Shown here one piece after another: positions 33,333-42,396 of a stretch of 64,000 bases of DNA. Origin of the DNA: Niallia sp. FSL W8-0635. GTDB taxonomy: Bacteria > Bacillota > Bacilli > Bacillales > Cytobacillaceae. A program made the position numbers and the translations under genes. Each line of letters starts with the position of its first letter. The first letter of the stretch is position 1. The stretch spans positions 62,001 through 126,000 of the forward strand of contig NZ_JBBOYD010000002.1 of NCBI RefSeq assembly GCF_038007965.1, read 5' to 3'. Under the pieces are notes generated by a model that saw only the letters and a list, made by a program, of their open reading frames with translations, did no database searches and had not been told where the DNA came from.

Positions 33333-34379
33333 ATGAAAAGAGTAATAACGTTATTAACATTAATACTAATTTTAGGAGTATTAAAACCAGTGCATTTGCT
33401 TGCAGATGAGTTACCTTTAGCATCCTGTAGCATGACAATTAATTCAGATAAGGCTACACAAGCTAACCCAGCAAATGCAAGTGGATTATGCAGAGATATA
33501 GTGTATGGATATTATGCAAAGGCTGCAGATACTTTTAATATTTTTGGTGGGGTTCATCAATCTGTAACAAAAAGTGGTCAAAAGTTTATAGTACCCGTTT
33601 TTTCAGATAAACACACTCATGCAGAATTAACGGTTTATATTAACAGGGTTGCTACTAAGCCAACTCCTAAACCTACACCGAAGCCTGAGCCAAAGCCCGA
33701 ACCTAAACCTACACCAAAGCCTGAGCCTAAACCAGACCCTAAACCTGCACCAAAGCCTAAACCAGAGTCCAAACCGGTTACACAACCGAATTCTGATAAT
33801 AAAGCAACAAAACCTTCTACTTCTACAGGTAGTAAAAATTCAAGCAATACCAATACTAGTAAAAATAACTCAACTAATACTTCAAAATCGAGTTCTAGTA
33901 AAAGCAACTCAACTAATCTATCAAAATCAAGTGGAACAAGCAATAATTCAGAAAGTAAAAAAACAAACAGCAGTTCTTCTTCCAATAGTTCATCAAAATC
34001 AAGTCAAAGTAGTTCTTCCGATAGAAGCAATAACGAGGAAAATAAAGTTGTTGCCTCTGTAACAAAGATAAAGGAAGGAAGTAATACATCTACTGATAAA
34101 AATGATAATAAAACAAAAGAAAGCACAATGGAAACTGAGCAGAAAAAAGAAAGTTCTGATAAAAACGACCCTTCTACTGAAAACAAGGAAGATAACATGG
34201 ATACCAATATTACAAATGAAAACAATGATAATATTAAAGAAGAAGCAACTCGTTCTTCAATTCTAGATGAAGATGAGTCTAAATCTAGTAAACTCCCAAT
34301 AATTATTTCGGTAGTAGGAGTACTAATTATCGGAGCTGCAGTAATCTTCATTATTAGAAAGAAAAAATTAAAAATTTAA
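33333..34379 (+). CDS. Membrane-anchored surface protein with Pro-Lys and Ser-rich stalk
   Basis: 348 aa. Signal peptide at residues 1-28 (ITLLTLILILGVLKPVHLLA). A small N-terminal domain (30-105) holds two Cys. A P-K-P-x-P repeat (106-150; PKPTPKPEPKPE type) and a long Ser/Asn/Thr/Lys-rich region (155-310) form an extended wall-spanning stalk. A C-terminal span (LPIIISVVGVLIIGAAVIFII, then RKKKLKI) anchors it. There is no LPxTG, so it is held by the membrane. I chose the ATG 8 bases after GAGAGGGG over an upstream TTG. Probably an adhesin or mating-contact protein beside the pilus operon. Confidence 0.75.
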   Translation: MKRVITLLTLILILGVLKPVHLLADELPLASCSMTINSDKATQANPANASGLCRDIVYGYYAKAADTFNIFGGVHQSVTKSGQKFIVPVFSDKHTHAELTVYINRVATKPTPKPTPKPEPKPEPKPTPKPEPKPDPKPAPKPKPESKPVTQPNSDNKATKPSTSTGSKNSSNTNTSKNNSTNTSKSSSSKSNSTNLSKSSGTSNNSESKKTNSSSSSNSSSKSSQSSSSDRSNNEENKVVASVTKIKEGSNTSTDKNDNKTKESTMETEQKKESSDKNDPSTENKEDNMDTNITNENNDNIKEEATRSSILDEDESKSSKLPIIISVVGVLIIGAAVIFIIRKKKLKI

Positions 34380-34446
34380 AATTGTTATTTATTGATTCCC
34401 CATTTAATTTGCTTTAAAATATTTAATATAAACTTTTATATTAAAT

Positions 34447-34506
34447 GGGAACGACCCAAGACGAAGTAGTTTAATAAACTGCTTTAGTTTTGGGTCGTTT
34501 TTTATT
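34447..34506 (+). promoter_or_regulatory. GGGAA-NN-ACCC terminator leader (copy 4)
   Basis: GGGAACGACCC and a nested stem nearly identical to that at 19079-19136, then TTTTTT. A TATATT at 34437-34442 puts the start near the GGG. It precedes a 12-codon leader frame and the PKD-repeat gene. Confidence 0.75.
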
Positions 34507-34519
34507 ATTAGGAGGTGAA

Positions 34520-34558
34520 ATGTTAATTTTTTTACAAAGAATAGAAAGCGGGATTTAA
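34520..34558 (+). CDS. 12-codon leader frame coupled to the PKD gene
   Basis: MLIFLQRIESGI, preceded by a strong AGGAGGTG and ending TAA directly before the ATG at 34559. The large gene has only a weak ribosome site of its own (GCGGG), so its translation may depend on ribosomes that end here. It could also be a regulatory leader peptide. Confidence 0.5.
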   Translation: MLIFLQRIESGI

Positions 34559-37500
34559 ATGAGAAATGCAAAGATTTTTTTTCTGATTCCTATTTTATTT
34601 TTTTTATTTTTACTTTTTATTCAAGAGCATCATGCTCACGCAAGTACTGGTGATGAAGATATATATAATGTTTCATCAACGGTTAAGAATAATTGGAATA
34701 ACCTAATGGGATCAAAAGATTTCACTATGACTAGTGGAAGAAAAATAGTTTACGATGTATATTCAGACAAGTTTGTTACAAATGGTTATCAAGTTACAAC
34801 AAAAAATTTTGGGAAAGGTAGTCAAAAATATATTAGATTTTCGGGTTGGTCAGTATTATTTGGACATCGTGAACATACCTCTTCTAACCAAGATACGTAT
34901 ATAGTTGCTAGAAAATCATCTGGTGATAGTGGTATCGGCACAGTAAAAATTTATAAAACAGTTCAAGGAAGTTTAGATGCAACTGAGGATCTAGAATATA
35001 ATAATCAAGGGGCTGGCATATGGAACCAATGTCCATCTAGTGCAACAAATAGATGGAACGATGATTGCAATATGAAATATCAAGATGTAAGTTTTAATGC
35101 TTATTTACCCTTAGAAGAGCTTTTCAATAAAAAAGAAAAAGCTAATTGGGATTTATTTATCGTTAAAAAAGTGCAAAATCAAATTGTGTATACGCCACTT
35201 ATTCTTCCTTTCGAATTTAGTAATAAAGCATATGAGGGAGGAAAGTTATCGCTTTCAAGTGGTACCAATACTAATACCTTAGAAATGAATGCAGAAGGTG
35301 TATTACGAAGGAAAACGCCCAGAGAAAGTGCACCCTCTGTCATTGATGAATTAGGTAATAACAGATACTTCACTCAAGGGAAAACTTATACAAAAGTCGA
35401 TTTTGAAGAATCACAAACAGCTGTTTGGTATGGAGTTAGAAGTCCACATGATAGTAATAAAACCAAATGGGCAAATACCGCATATTTTACTTTTAAAGGA
35501 GATCAAGCTAAATTATCATTTCAACCAAATAGACCTCCTATTGCAAAATGGGAATGGGATCCTTCCAATAACGTCTATAATGATACAACTGTCAAAATGA
35601 TAAACAATTCGTCTGATCCCGATGGCGACCCTTTAACTTACAAATGGTACAGGAAACCATATGGATCAGCTGATAGTAATTATGTTCAAATATCAACTGC
35701 TAAAACGCCATCTAGCTTTAAGATTGCAAAAGGAAAGTATACCTTTAAATTAGTAGTTTCTGATGGAAAAGAAGAGGCAGAAGCTGGACATGCTTTATAT
35801 GTAAATAACAGGCCTCCTGTTGCAAAATGGGAATGGGATCCTTCCAATACTATTTATAATGATACACCAATCAAGATGGTTAATAGTTCTTCAGATCCTG
35901 ACGGAGATTCTTTAACATATCGCTGGGTAAGAAAACCATATGGCAGCGCAGATAGTAATTATGTGACTGTGTCTACTGCAAAAACGCCGTCAAGTTTCAC
36001 TATAGGAAAGGGAGACTACACCTTTAAACTCACTGTTTCTGATGGAGAAGATGAAAGTGTTGTCGGTCATGCCTTATATGTTATTAATAGACCTCCAATA
36101 GCTGATTTCACTTGGAATCCTAGTACCATTTACAATGATACTTCTGTTTCTTTCAGTAATAAATCTTCAGATGTCGACGGTGACTCATTAACGTATAAGT
36201 GGGAAACTCAAAAGCCTAATGAGACTACCTGGAGTACATTTTCTACTTCTAAAGACCCTCCTTATACTTTGAATAAAAAGGGCGTTTGGAAAGTTCGTTT
36301 AACTGTCTCAGATGGAGAGGCCAGCCATAATGTAACTAAAAATATTACTGTACAGAATAGAGCACCAGCTGCCGATTTTTCTTGGAGTCCTAGTACCATT
36401 TACAATGATACTTCTGTTTCCTTCAGTAATAAATCTTCAGATGCTGACGGTGACTCTCTAACGTATAAGTGGGAAACTCAAAAGCCTGATGACACTAATT
36501 GGAGTACGATTTCGACTTCTAAAAATCCCTCTTATACCCTAAATAAAAAGGGGATTTGGAAAGTTCGTCTAACTGTTTCCGATGGGGAAGCAAGCAATAA
36601 TGTGACTAAAAATATTATTGTAAAAAACAGAGCGCCGAATGCTGATTTCACCTGGAGTCCTAGTACCATTTACAATGATACTTCTGTTTCCTTCAGTAAT
36701 AAATCTTCAGATGCTGACGGTGACTCTCTAAGGTATAAGTGGGAAACTCAGAAACCTAATGAGACTACTTGGAGTAGCATTTCCACTTCAAAAGAACCTT
36801 CTTATACTCTAAATAAAAAGGGCGTTTGGAAAGTTCGTTTAACTGTCTCAGATGGGGAAGCTAGTCACAACGTAACTAAAAATGTTACTGTGCAGAATAG
36901 AACTCCGGTTGCTGACTTTATATGGAATCCTAGTACCATCTATAATGATACGTCCGTTTCTTTTACTAATAAATCTACGGATGCTGATAAAGATTCTCTA
37001 ACGTTTAAATGGGAAGCTCAGAAGCCAAATGAGTCTACTTGGAGTACCATCTCTTCTTCTAAGGACCCTTCTTACACTTTAAATAAGAAAGGGGTTTGGA
37101 AAGTCCGATTAACGGTTTCAGACGGAGAAGCTAGTCATAATGTGACTAAAAACATTACCGTTCAAAACAGGATACCTGTAGCAGATTTCACTTGGAGTCC
37201 TAGTACTATCTATAATGATACGTCCGTTTCTTTTACTAATAAATCTACGGATGCTGATAAAGATTCTCTAACGTTTAAATGGGAAGCTCAGAAGCCAAAT
37301 GAATCTACCTGGAGTACTATTTCTACTTCTAAGGACCCTTCTTACACTTTAAATAAGAAAGGGGTTTGGAAAGTCCGATTAACAGTTTCAGACGGAGAAG
37401 CTAGTCATAATGTGATTAAAAACATTACTGTTCAAAACAGGATACCTGTAGCAGATTTCACTTGGAATCCTAGTACCATCTATAATGATACGTCCGTTTC

Positions 37501-38668
37501 TTTTACTAATAAGTCTACCGATGCTGATAAAGATTCTTTAACGTATAAGTGGGAAGCTCAGAAGCCAAATGAATCTACCTGGAGTACTATTTCTACTTCT
37601 AAGGACCCTTCTTACACTTTAAATAAGAAAGGGGTTTGGAAAGTCCGATTAACGGTTTCAGACGGAGAAGCTAGTCACAACGTGACTAAAAATGTTACTG
37701 TTAAAAATCGAGCTCCTGTTGCGGATTTTACTTGGAACCCAACAACCATTTATAATGATACCACTGTCTCTTTCACTAACAAGTCATTTGATACAGACGG
37801 TGATCCATTAACAAATATATGGGAATATCAGGAACCAAATAAAACGACTTGGACCAAATTCTCGACTGAAAAAAATCCTAAAAATATTTTCACTAAGGTG
37901 GGAGATTATAAAATAAAATTAACTGTTACAGATGATGATGGAGCTACAGGTACAAAAGAGAAAACTCTAAAGATTACCAATAGACCACCACAAGTTACTC
38001 TTACATATACACCAAAGGATGTATATGAAGGTGATACCGTAAATGTTTGTATAAAAGTAATTGATTTAGATAAACAACCAATGACAGTTAAATTATTTTT
38101 AGAAAAGGATTATGGGAATAAACAAACCGTTTTAACAAAATCAAATATTAACTCTGGTGAAGAGGTTTGTTATGTTTTTGTTCCAGACGTAGGGAATTAT
38201 GATTTTACTACCGAAGTGGATGATGGCCATGATAAAACGACTGTAGATATATCCTTTTATGCTAAACCACTAATCATAAAAGGACATGTAAATCATACAG
38301 CCGATTGGAAGAAAAAGCATGAGAAACTTGGAAATACACTAGATAAATTTTTTAGTGGTGAAAAGTTTTTACTTGAAGCAGATACTTCACCTTATGAAAC
38401 TATTTATGTAAAGAGTACTTTATCCGCGGTTCAAATGGATAACAAAAATACTACCTCTCCTGTTGATTTAAATAAAGTAACTAATATATTGTATAATGGT
38501 TCGCTTTATGAAGAAAAACATCAGTACTATCCAACTATGTTGAAAGTAGGAGAAGCTAAATTTGAATTTGAAGTAAAGTATAAGAATGGAGTAATTAAAA
38601 AGGATACCGTTAAAATAAATATAATTGATAACGCATTTAACTCATCTAGATATCATCGCAAATTTTAA
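34559..38668 (+). CDS. Giant secreted PKD-repeat surface protein
   Basis: 1369 aa. Residues 1-29 are a signal peptide (KIFFLIPILFFLFLLFI, then HAHAS). Residues 30-320 are a unique N-terminal domain. From about 325 come nine to ten PKD-like Ig-fold repeats, each with a start like NRxPxADFTWxPSTIYNDT, then D-x-DGDSLTYKW and VRLTVSDGEASHNVTKN. Seven of these are 90-residue units with high identity. A divergent repeat and a C-terminal domain without a membrane span or LPxTG follow. Such proteins form long stalks for cell contact or polysaccharide binding. Likely a Tad-linked or conjugation-linked adhesin; how it stays attached is unclear. Confidence 0.8.
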   Translation: MRNAKIFFLIPILFFLFLLFIQEHHAHASTGDEDIYNVSSTVKNNWNNLMGSKDFTMTSGRKIVYDVYSDKFVTNGYQVTTKNFGKGSQKYIRFSGWSVLFGHREHTSSNQDTYIVARKSSGDSGIGTVKIYKTVQGSLDATEDLEYNNQGAGIWNQCPSSATNRWNDDCNMKYQDVSFNAYLPLEELFNKKEKANWDLFIVKKVQNQIVYTPLILPFEFSNKAYEGGKLSLSSGTNTNTLEMNAEGVLRRKTPRESAPSVIDELGNNRYFTQGKTYTKVDFEESQTAVWYGVRSPHDSNKTKWANTAYFTFKGDQAKLSFQPNRPPIAKWEWDPSNNVYNDTTVKMINNSSDPDGDPLTYKWYRKPYGSADSNYVQISTAKTPSSFKIAKGKYTFKLVVSDGKEEAEAGHALYVNNRPPVAKWEWDPSNTIYNDTPIKMVNSSSDPDGDSLTYRWVRKPYGSADSNYVTVSTAKTPSSFTIGKGDYTFKLTVSDGEDESVVGHALYVINRPPIADFTWNPSTIYNDTSVSFSNKSSDVDGDSLTYKWETQKPNETTWSTFSTSKDPPYTLNKKGVWKVRLTVSDGEASHNVTKNITVQNRAPAADFSWSPSTIYNDTSVSFSNKSSDADGDSLTYKWETQKPDDTNWSTISTSKNPSYTLNKKGIWKVRLTVSDGEASNNVTKNIIVKNRAPNADFTWSPSTIYNDTSVSFSNKSSDADGDSLRYKWETQKPNETTWSSISTSKEPSYTLNKKGVWKVRLTVSDGEASHNVTKNVTVQNRTPVADFIWNPSTIYNDTSVSFTNKSTDADKDSLTFKWEAQKPNESTWSTISSSKDPSYTLNKKGVWKVRLTVSDGEASHNVTKNITVQNRIPVADFTWSPSTIYNDTSVSFTNKSTDADKDSLTFKWEAQKPNESTWSTISTSKDPSYTLNKKGVWKVRLTVSDGEASHNVIKNITVQNRIPVADFTWNPSTIYNDTSVSFTNKSTDADKDSLTYKWEAQKPNESTWSTISTSKDPSYTLNKKGVWKVRLTVSDGEASHNVTKNVTVKNRAPVADFTWNPTTIYNDTTVSFTNKSFDTDGDPLTNIWEYQEPNKTTWTKFSTEKNPKNIFTKVGDYKIKLTVTDDDGATGTKEKTLKITNRPPQVTLTYTPKDVYEGDTVNVCIKVIDLDKQPMTVKLFLEKDYGNKQTVLTKSNINSGEEVCYVFVPDVGNYDFTTEVDDGHDKTTVDISFYAKPLIIKGHVNHTADWKKKHEKLGNTLDKFFSGEKFLLEADTSPYETIYVKSTLSAVQMDNKNTTSPVDLNKVTNILYNGSLYEEKHQYYPTMLKVGEAKFEFEVKYKNGVIKKDTVKINIIDNAFNSSRYHRKF
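36085..37975 (+). repeat. Seven tandem 270-bp PKD-repeat units
   Basis: Units start at about 36085, 36355, 36625, 36895, 37165, 37435 and 37705, exactly 270 bases (90 codons) apart. Those at 36895-37705 are nearly identical in DNA, which indicates recent duplication or gene conversion; the outer ones are more diverged. Unit number is likely to vary between strains and may be mis-assembled. Confidence 0.85.
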
Positions 38669-38703
38669 TTAATGTGGTCAATTATAGTATGGCTTGTCAT
38701 AAT

Positions 38704-38741
38704 ACCAGTATTAACAAACTATTGTTAATACTGGTTTTTTT
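38704..38741 (+). terminator. Terminator after the PKD gene
   Basis: Perfect 14-base arms (ACCAGTATTAACAA and its complement), 4-base loop, then TTTTTTT. Confidence 0.9.
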
Positions 38742-38777
38742 ATTTATATTGGTGTTCACGAATAATAATGTCCCTTT

Positions 38778-38797
38778 AAACAACTATATAGTTGTTT
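38778..38797. promoter_or_regulatory. Perfect 20-base palindrome
   Basis: AAACAACTATATAGTTGTTT in the intergenic region before the 98-aa gene. Suited to binding a dimeric repressor; no T run, so not a terminator. Confidence 0.4.
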
Positions 38798-39031
38798 AAT
38801 AAACAATAAAGTTATTTAAAAACGAATAGTATTCATCGTAATCTTGCCAGTTCTTCTAGAACTAACGGGGCAGGAGAGTTAAAGAAGGATTTACATATTT
38901 TTTGGTGAATATTTGAATGAACTTACTAAATTTAACAGAAGATGATGTAATCCATATGGCTAGTAAATCAGATTTATAATGAAAATTTCGCTTTTTAGAA
39001 ATTATGTAGATATATGCGAAGGAGGATATAC

Positions 39032-39328
39032 ATGACTGAAATAAAAACACTTTCAATTCCAGACCCAATAACTGCCCTGCTAAATAACTATGAGATGACT
39101 ATTGAAAGGTTATATATATTTAATAGGTTACTACCAGAAAGGGATACCAAAGAGAATGATTTATATCAACTAGCTGCAGAGTACTATAAAGTTTTAAAGC
39201 ATGTTTCTAAAGAGCTATATAAGGATTTTTCAGTGGAATTATTACCGGTTGGAGAGTTCTTCGAAGAAATGTCCGAGAGATTGGATGACGACGAAATTCA
39301 GGAATTAATTAAACCATTCTTAGAATAA
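39032..39328 (+). CDS. Small hypothetical protein (98 aa)
   Basis: Begins MTEIKTLSIPDPITALLNN; acidic, helical, no signal peptide or Cys. GAAGGAGG lies 7 bases before the chosen ATG; an ATG 18 bases upstream overlaps the ribosome site and is rejected. It stands alone between the surface-protein genes and the metal island. No family recognised. Confidence 0.6.
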   Translation: MTEIKTLSIPDPITALLNNYEMTIERLYIFNRLLPERDTKENDLYQLAAEYYKVLKHVSKELYKDFSVELLPVGEFFEEMSERLDDDEIQELIKPFLE

Positions 39329-39671
39329 ATCTTGAGTAGCAAGTCCTAAATAGTGTTTCCCTAAGTTTATTATTTTTGCTCTAGTGGTGTTTTTAACATT
39401 TATCAATAAAACCTAATGAAAAATTCTTTAGAAAGATCGTGCTACATTCCTATAATAAATAAGATGCTTCTTTTGTCGCTATAGGGGCAGGATAGTTTAA
39501 GTGAATTTCTTCACAAACCTACGAATAGCAGCTACTTTACTTTTTGGATCTGGGTATACTTCCACAAAATAAAAAATATAATGATTGGGTTTCATTAGTT
39601 AATGTATTTGTCACATTTCCTTAGATAATACATATGAACATATTAAGAATGCAGAAAGGAGAATATATATC
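39329..39671. other. Intergenic region before the first copC
   Basis: No gene seen. It carries a TGTTCAT-type operator (reverse orientation, about 39629-39645) directly upstream of copC, and a GGGGCAGGATAGTT word near 39484 that resembles one at 38866; these may be scars of mobile DNA. Confidence 0.4.
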
Positions 39672-40202
39672 GTGAAAAAATTTCTGTTTTTCGTTTTATG
39701 TATATTAATGATATCACCTTCAATTGTTAGTGCTCATTCAGGCATTGTATCATCTAATCCAAAAGAAGGAGAAATATTAACCGAGGAATTCAATCAAATT
39801 AACCTTTATTTTAATACAACTATAAACGAAATAAGCACAATGAAACTTTTGAAGGATGGAACCGAAATTTCGTTTATTGATATTGAAGTTAAAAGCAAAA
39901 AAATGATTGGAACCTTAACAGAACCTTTAGACAATGGCTCGTATAAGATTGAATGGTATATTGTCGGGAAAGATGGTCATCCAATAAGAGGTGAAATTAA
40001 CTTTCTTGTACAAATAGAACAAAAAGAGGGAGAAAAAAATACAACTCAGCAAATCACTAATGAAGAGGAAAAAAGCCAAGTCCAAAATAATAATGATGGT
40101 ATAAGTGAAAATACAGATGACAAAAACATCTTAGTAACATTAATGGGGCTATTTCTTATCTTTGCAATTGTGGTTATATGGTTAATAAGGAAAGAACTTT
40201 AA
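39672..40202 (+). CDS. copC: CopC-domain copper-binding protein (first)
   Basis: 176 aa. Signal peptide ends ..SIVSA, leaving His as the first mature residue (HSGIVSSNPKEGE), as in CopC, where that His helps bind Cu(II). The CopC beta-sandwich covers residues 22-115, with Asp-Gly-His (GKDGHPIRGEI) for the metal site. A polar linker and a C-terminal anchor (residues 150-170) follow. Start is GTG with AGAAAGGAG upstream. It stands before a second copC and copD. Confidence 0.82.
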   Translation: MKKFLFFVLCILMISPSIVSAHSGIVSSNPKEGEILTEEFNQINLYFNTTINEISTMKLLKDGTEISFIDIEVKSKKMIGTLTEPLDNGSYKIEWYIVGKDGHPIRGEINFLVQIEQKEGEKNTTQQITNEEEKSQVQNNNDGISENTDDKNILVTLMGLFLIFAIVVIWLIRKEL

Positions 40203-40306
40203 CAAAACGCACTTTAAATATTGGTTTTTGTCAGTACTTAAATTACTTACTTTTCAATATAAAGAATTAAATCAAAAGTTAAAGTATGTTATGTGTTTAT
40301 ATAGAA

Positions 40307-40364
40307 GATGCAGGTAAAAAAGGGAACTTCTGTCCAGTCAGAAGTTCCCTTTTTTACCTGCATC
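40307..40364. terminator. Perfect 26-base inverted repeat
   Basis: Arms of 26 bases starting GATGCAGGTAAAAAAGGGAA and their exact complement, 6-base loop. The arm itself contains a T run, so it could end transcription after copC in either direction. The length and perfection are unusual for a plain terminator and also suit a small mobile hairpin. Confidence 0.6.
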
Positions 40365-40638
40365 CTTATTTACATATAACTTTCATTATTTCTTTATTGT
40401 ATTTAAGGACCCGAAGGGTGAGGCATCAAGTGGTGATCTACTAGTGTATCATAATAAGAATGATTCGAATTTTTCAGGCTCGTAAAACGTATGTCCGTAT
40501 ATAATTCATATGTAAAAATAAAACTTCAATAAATAGACACATTTAATAAATTTTAATTTATGTATAATAATGATAGCACTACTAAAATAGTGTTAATGTT
40601 TTTTCTACAAATATAATATAAATTCATAGGGGGTTACG
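40365..40638. other. Intergenic region between the two copC genes
   Basis: No intact gene. A short frame near 40410-40470 (reading FKDPKGEASSGDLL and on) has no start or ribosome site and may be a remnant. Promoter for the second copC probably lies in 40540-40600. Confidence 0.35.
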
Positions 40639-41238
40639 ATGAAGAAAGTCATTTCTTTACTTTTAGTAGGATTGTTTTTTCTAAATGCAAATAATGCTTT
40701 TGCACATACAGGTTTAAAAAGTTCTTCACCAGAAAATGGGGAGACAGTAAAGGAAGAATTTAATCAATTAACACTCACATTTGAGACGAAAATTGAACAG
40801 GGAAGTACATTTACTCTTGTGAATTCAGCCGGAAAGGAAATTTCCGTTCAAAATATTGAGTTATCAGATGACCAAATGACTGGAAGGTTGTCTTCACCTT
40901 TGGAGAATGATAACTATGATGTAACATGGCAAATTATTGGAGTAGACGGGCATGTTATAGAAGGGGAATATTCATTTATAGTTGATTCGCCTGTTACAGA
41001 AGAAGAAAATACTGGTGTAACGGAGGAAAAAGCAACAGATGAATCTGTAACGGAGGAATCCACACAAGACGAATCACAGGAAGAAGTGGATCATTCCTCC
41101 ATGACTCCTGAGGAACATGCTGCTTATGAAAAGAGAAATTCAGACCCTTCCACTGTTTTAATTCCTGCAATAATAATCTTAGTAGGAATTATCCTTCTTA
41201 TCATAGCTGCGGCCTTCATTATAAAAAGGAAGAAATAA
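40639..41238 (+). CDS. copC: CopC-domain copper-binding protein (second)
   Basis: 199 aa. Signal peptide ends ..NNAFA, then mature HTGLKSSSPENGE with the N-terminal His. CopC domain to about residue 117, with GVDGHVIEGEY for the metal site. A Glu/Thr/Ser-rich linker includes DHSSMTPEEHAAYEK, a His/Met motif common in copper proteins. A C-terminal membrane span (about 172-195) follows. It lies 3 bases before copD and should act with it in copper uptake or handling outside the membrane. Confidence 0.85.
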   Translation: MKKVISLLLVGLFFLNANNAFAHTGLKSSSPENGETVKEEFNQLTLTFETKIEQGSTFTLVNSAGKEISVQNIELSDDQMTGRLSSPLENDNYDVTWQIIGVDGHVIEGEYSFIVDSPVTEEENTGVTEEKATDESVTEESTQDESQEEVDHSSMTPEEHAAYEKRNSDPSTVLIPAIIILVGIILLIIAAAFIIKRKK

Positions 41239-41241
41239 AAA

Positions 41242-42330
41242 ATGGTGATTATAGGTACTCTTACTCAAGCTTTGTTATATGTTTGTTATGCCATGCTAAT
41301 GGGGAGCTTTATTCTCGATCTTGTACCTAATAAGCACCGACCAGTGGTGCATGTACCTAAAAAAATATTACTATTCTCCCTCGGGGGGATAGTAATATTT
41401 TCATTTATACCCGTTTTGCAACTCATCTTGTACTTAAGTTCATTACGTGGGTTCTTAGAGGCTTTACCTTTGGTTTTATTAACTTTTGAAACAGGGAAAT
41501 CCTGGTTCTTTTGTTTTATTGTCTCTATTATATTCTTCTTCTTTTTGTTACATTCTGATAATGAAAAGAAGTCGCACAACTTTATAGGGATATTGCTTAC
41601 CTTTATCTTAATATGTTCCATGGGTTGGTCAAGTCATGCTAGTTCAATAAGTCCGATTAAAGGATTTTTTAGTGATACTGTCCATTTTACAGCAGTCAGT
41701 GTTTGGGTTGGTGTAATTCTTGTAGTTAGTTGGTTTTCCAAAGGCGAATCTAATTGGCTTCCATTTTTAAGTTGGTTTACACCAACTGCTATCTTTTGTT
41801 TAGGTTTGACAATAATATCTGGTTTTTTATTAATGGACCTTGTTGTTGACTATGAAAGCTACTTTAATTCATGGATGATACCTTATGGGCAAGCATTATT
41901 ATTGAAACATCTTTTGATTATTCCTTTACTTGTCTATGCAATGATCAATGGAGTTCTTATTAGAAACAAATTAAAAAAAGATATAAAATTTAAGCCGAGG
42001 TCATGGGTAAAGGTAGAAAGTATTGTTATATTGTTGATTTTTTCTGCAACAGCGGCATTAGGTCAACAATCACCGCCAAAAGAAACAGCTATTACAAATG
42101 AAACTATTTCCAAAATGACTTCACTCTTTTTTAGAGGAGATGTTGTACCTGATATACAGGTGCAAATAAGCATTCATTTAAACAGTATCATACTGTTAAT
42201 ATTTGCTTTACTTTTTTTGGTTTTATTAGTACTTTCCTTTATAAATAAAAGGCATGTGATTTTATCGTTCTGTATGTGTCTCCTGTCCGTTATTAGTTTG
42301 TATATTTCATTAATGCTTAGCATGGAATAA
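41242..42330 (+). CDS. copD: CopD-family copper transport membrane protein
   Basis: 362 aa with about nine membrane spans. The CopD domain includes DTVHFTAVSVWVGVILVVSWF (His in a span, typical of CopD), GWSSHASS and LLKHLLIIPLLVYAMING. It pairs with CopC to move copper across the membrane. It starts 3 bases after copC. Here it may supply copper to the quinol oxidase encoded at 49-53 kb; that link is inferred. Confidence 0.82.
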   Translation: MVIIGTLTQALLYVCYAMLMGSFILDLVPNKHRPVVHVPKKILLFSLGGIVIFSFIPVLQLILYLSSLRGFLEALPLVLLTFETGKSWFFCFIVSIIFFFFLLHSDNEKKSHNFIGILLTFILICSMGWSSHASSISPIKGFFSDTVHFTAVSVWVGVILVVSWFSKGESNWLPFLSWFTPTAIFCLGLTIISGFLLMDLVVDYESYFNSWMIPYGQALLLKHLLIIPLLVYAMINGVLIRNKLKKDIKFKPRSWVKVESIVILLIFSATAALGQQSPPKETAITNETISKMTSLFFRGDVVPDIQVQISIHLNSIILLIFALLFLVLLVLSFINKRHVILSFCMCLLSVISLYISLMLSME

Positions 42331-42364
42331 AAACTTAATTGGAAGAAAAGTTCCTATTTCCTTC

Positions 42365-42396
42365 GATCAATTCAATTAATGAATTGATCTTTTTTA
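42365..42396 (+). terminator. Terminator after copD
   Basis: GATCAATTC and GAATTGATC arms, 7-base loop, then TTTTTT. Confidence 0.85.

Noticed and set aside
33635..34062. Long frames opposite or across the Pro-Lys and Ser-rich region
   Set aside because: Low-complexity repeats keep other frames open; they have no ribosome site or signal.
38860..39500. Direct repeat GGGGCAGGA(G/T)AGTT at about 38866 and 39484 as IS ends
   Set aside because: Only about 15 bases match, no transposase lies between, and no target duplication was seen.
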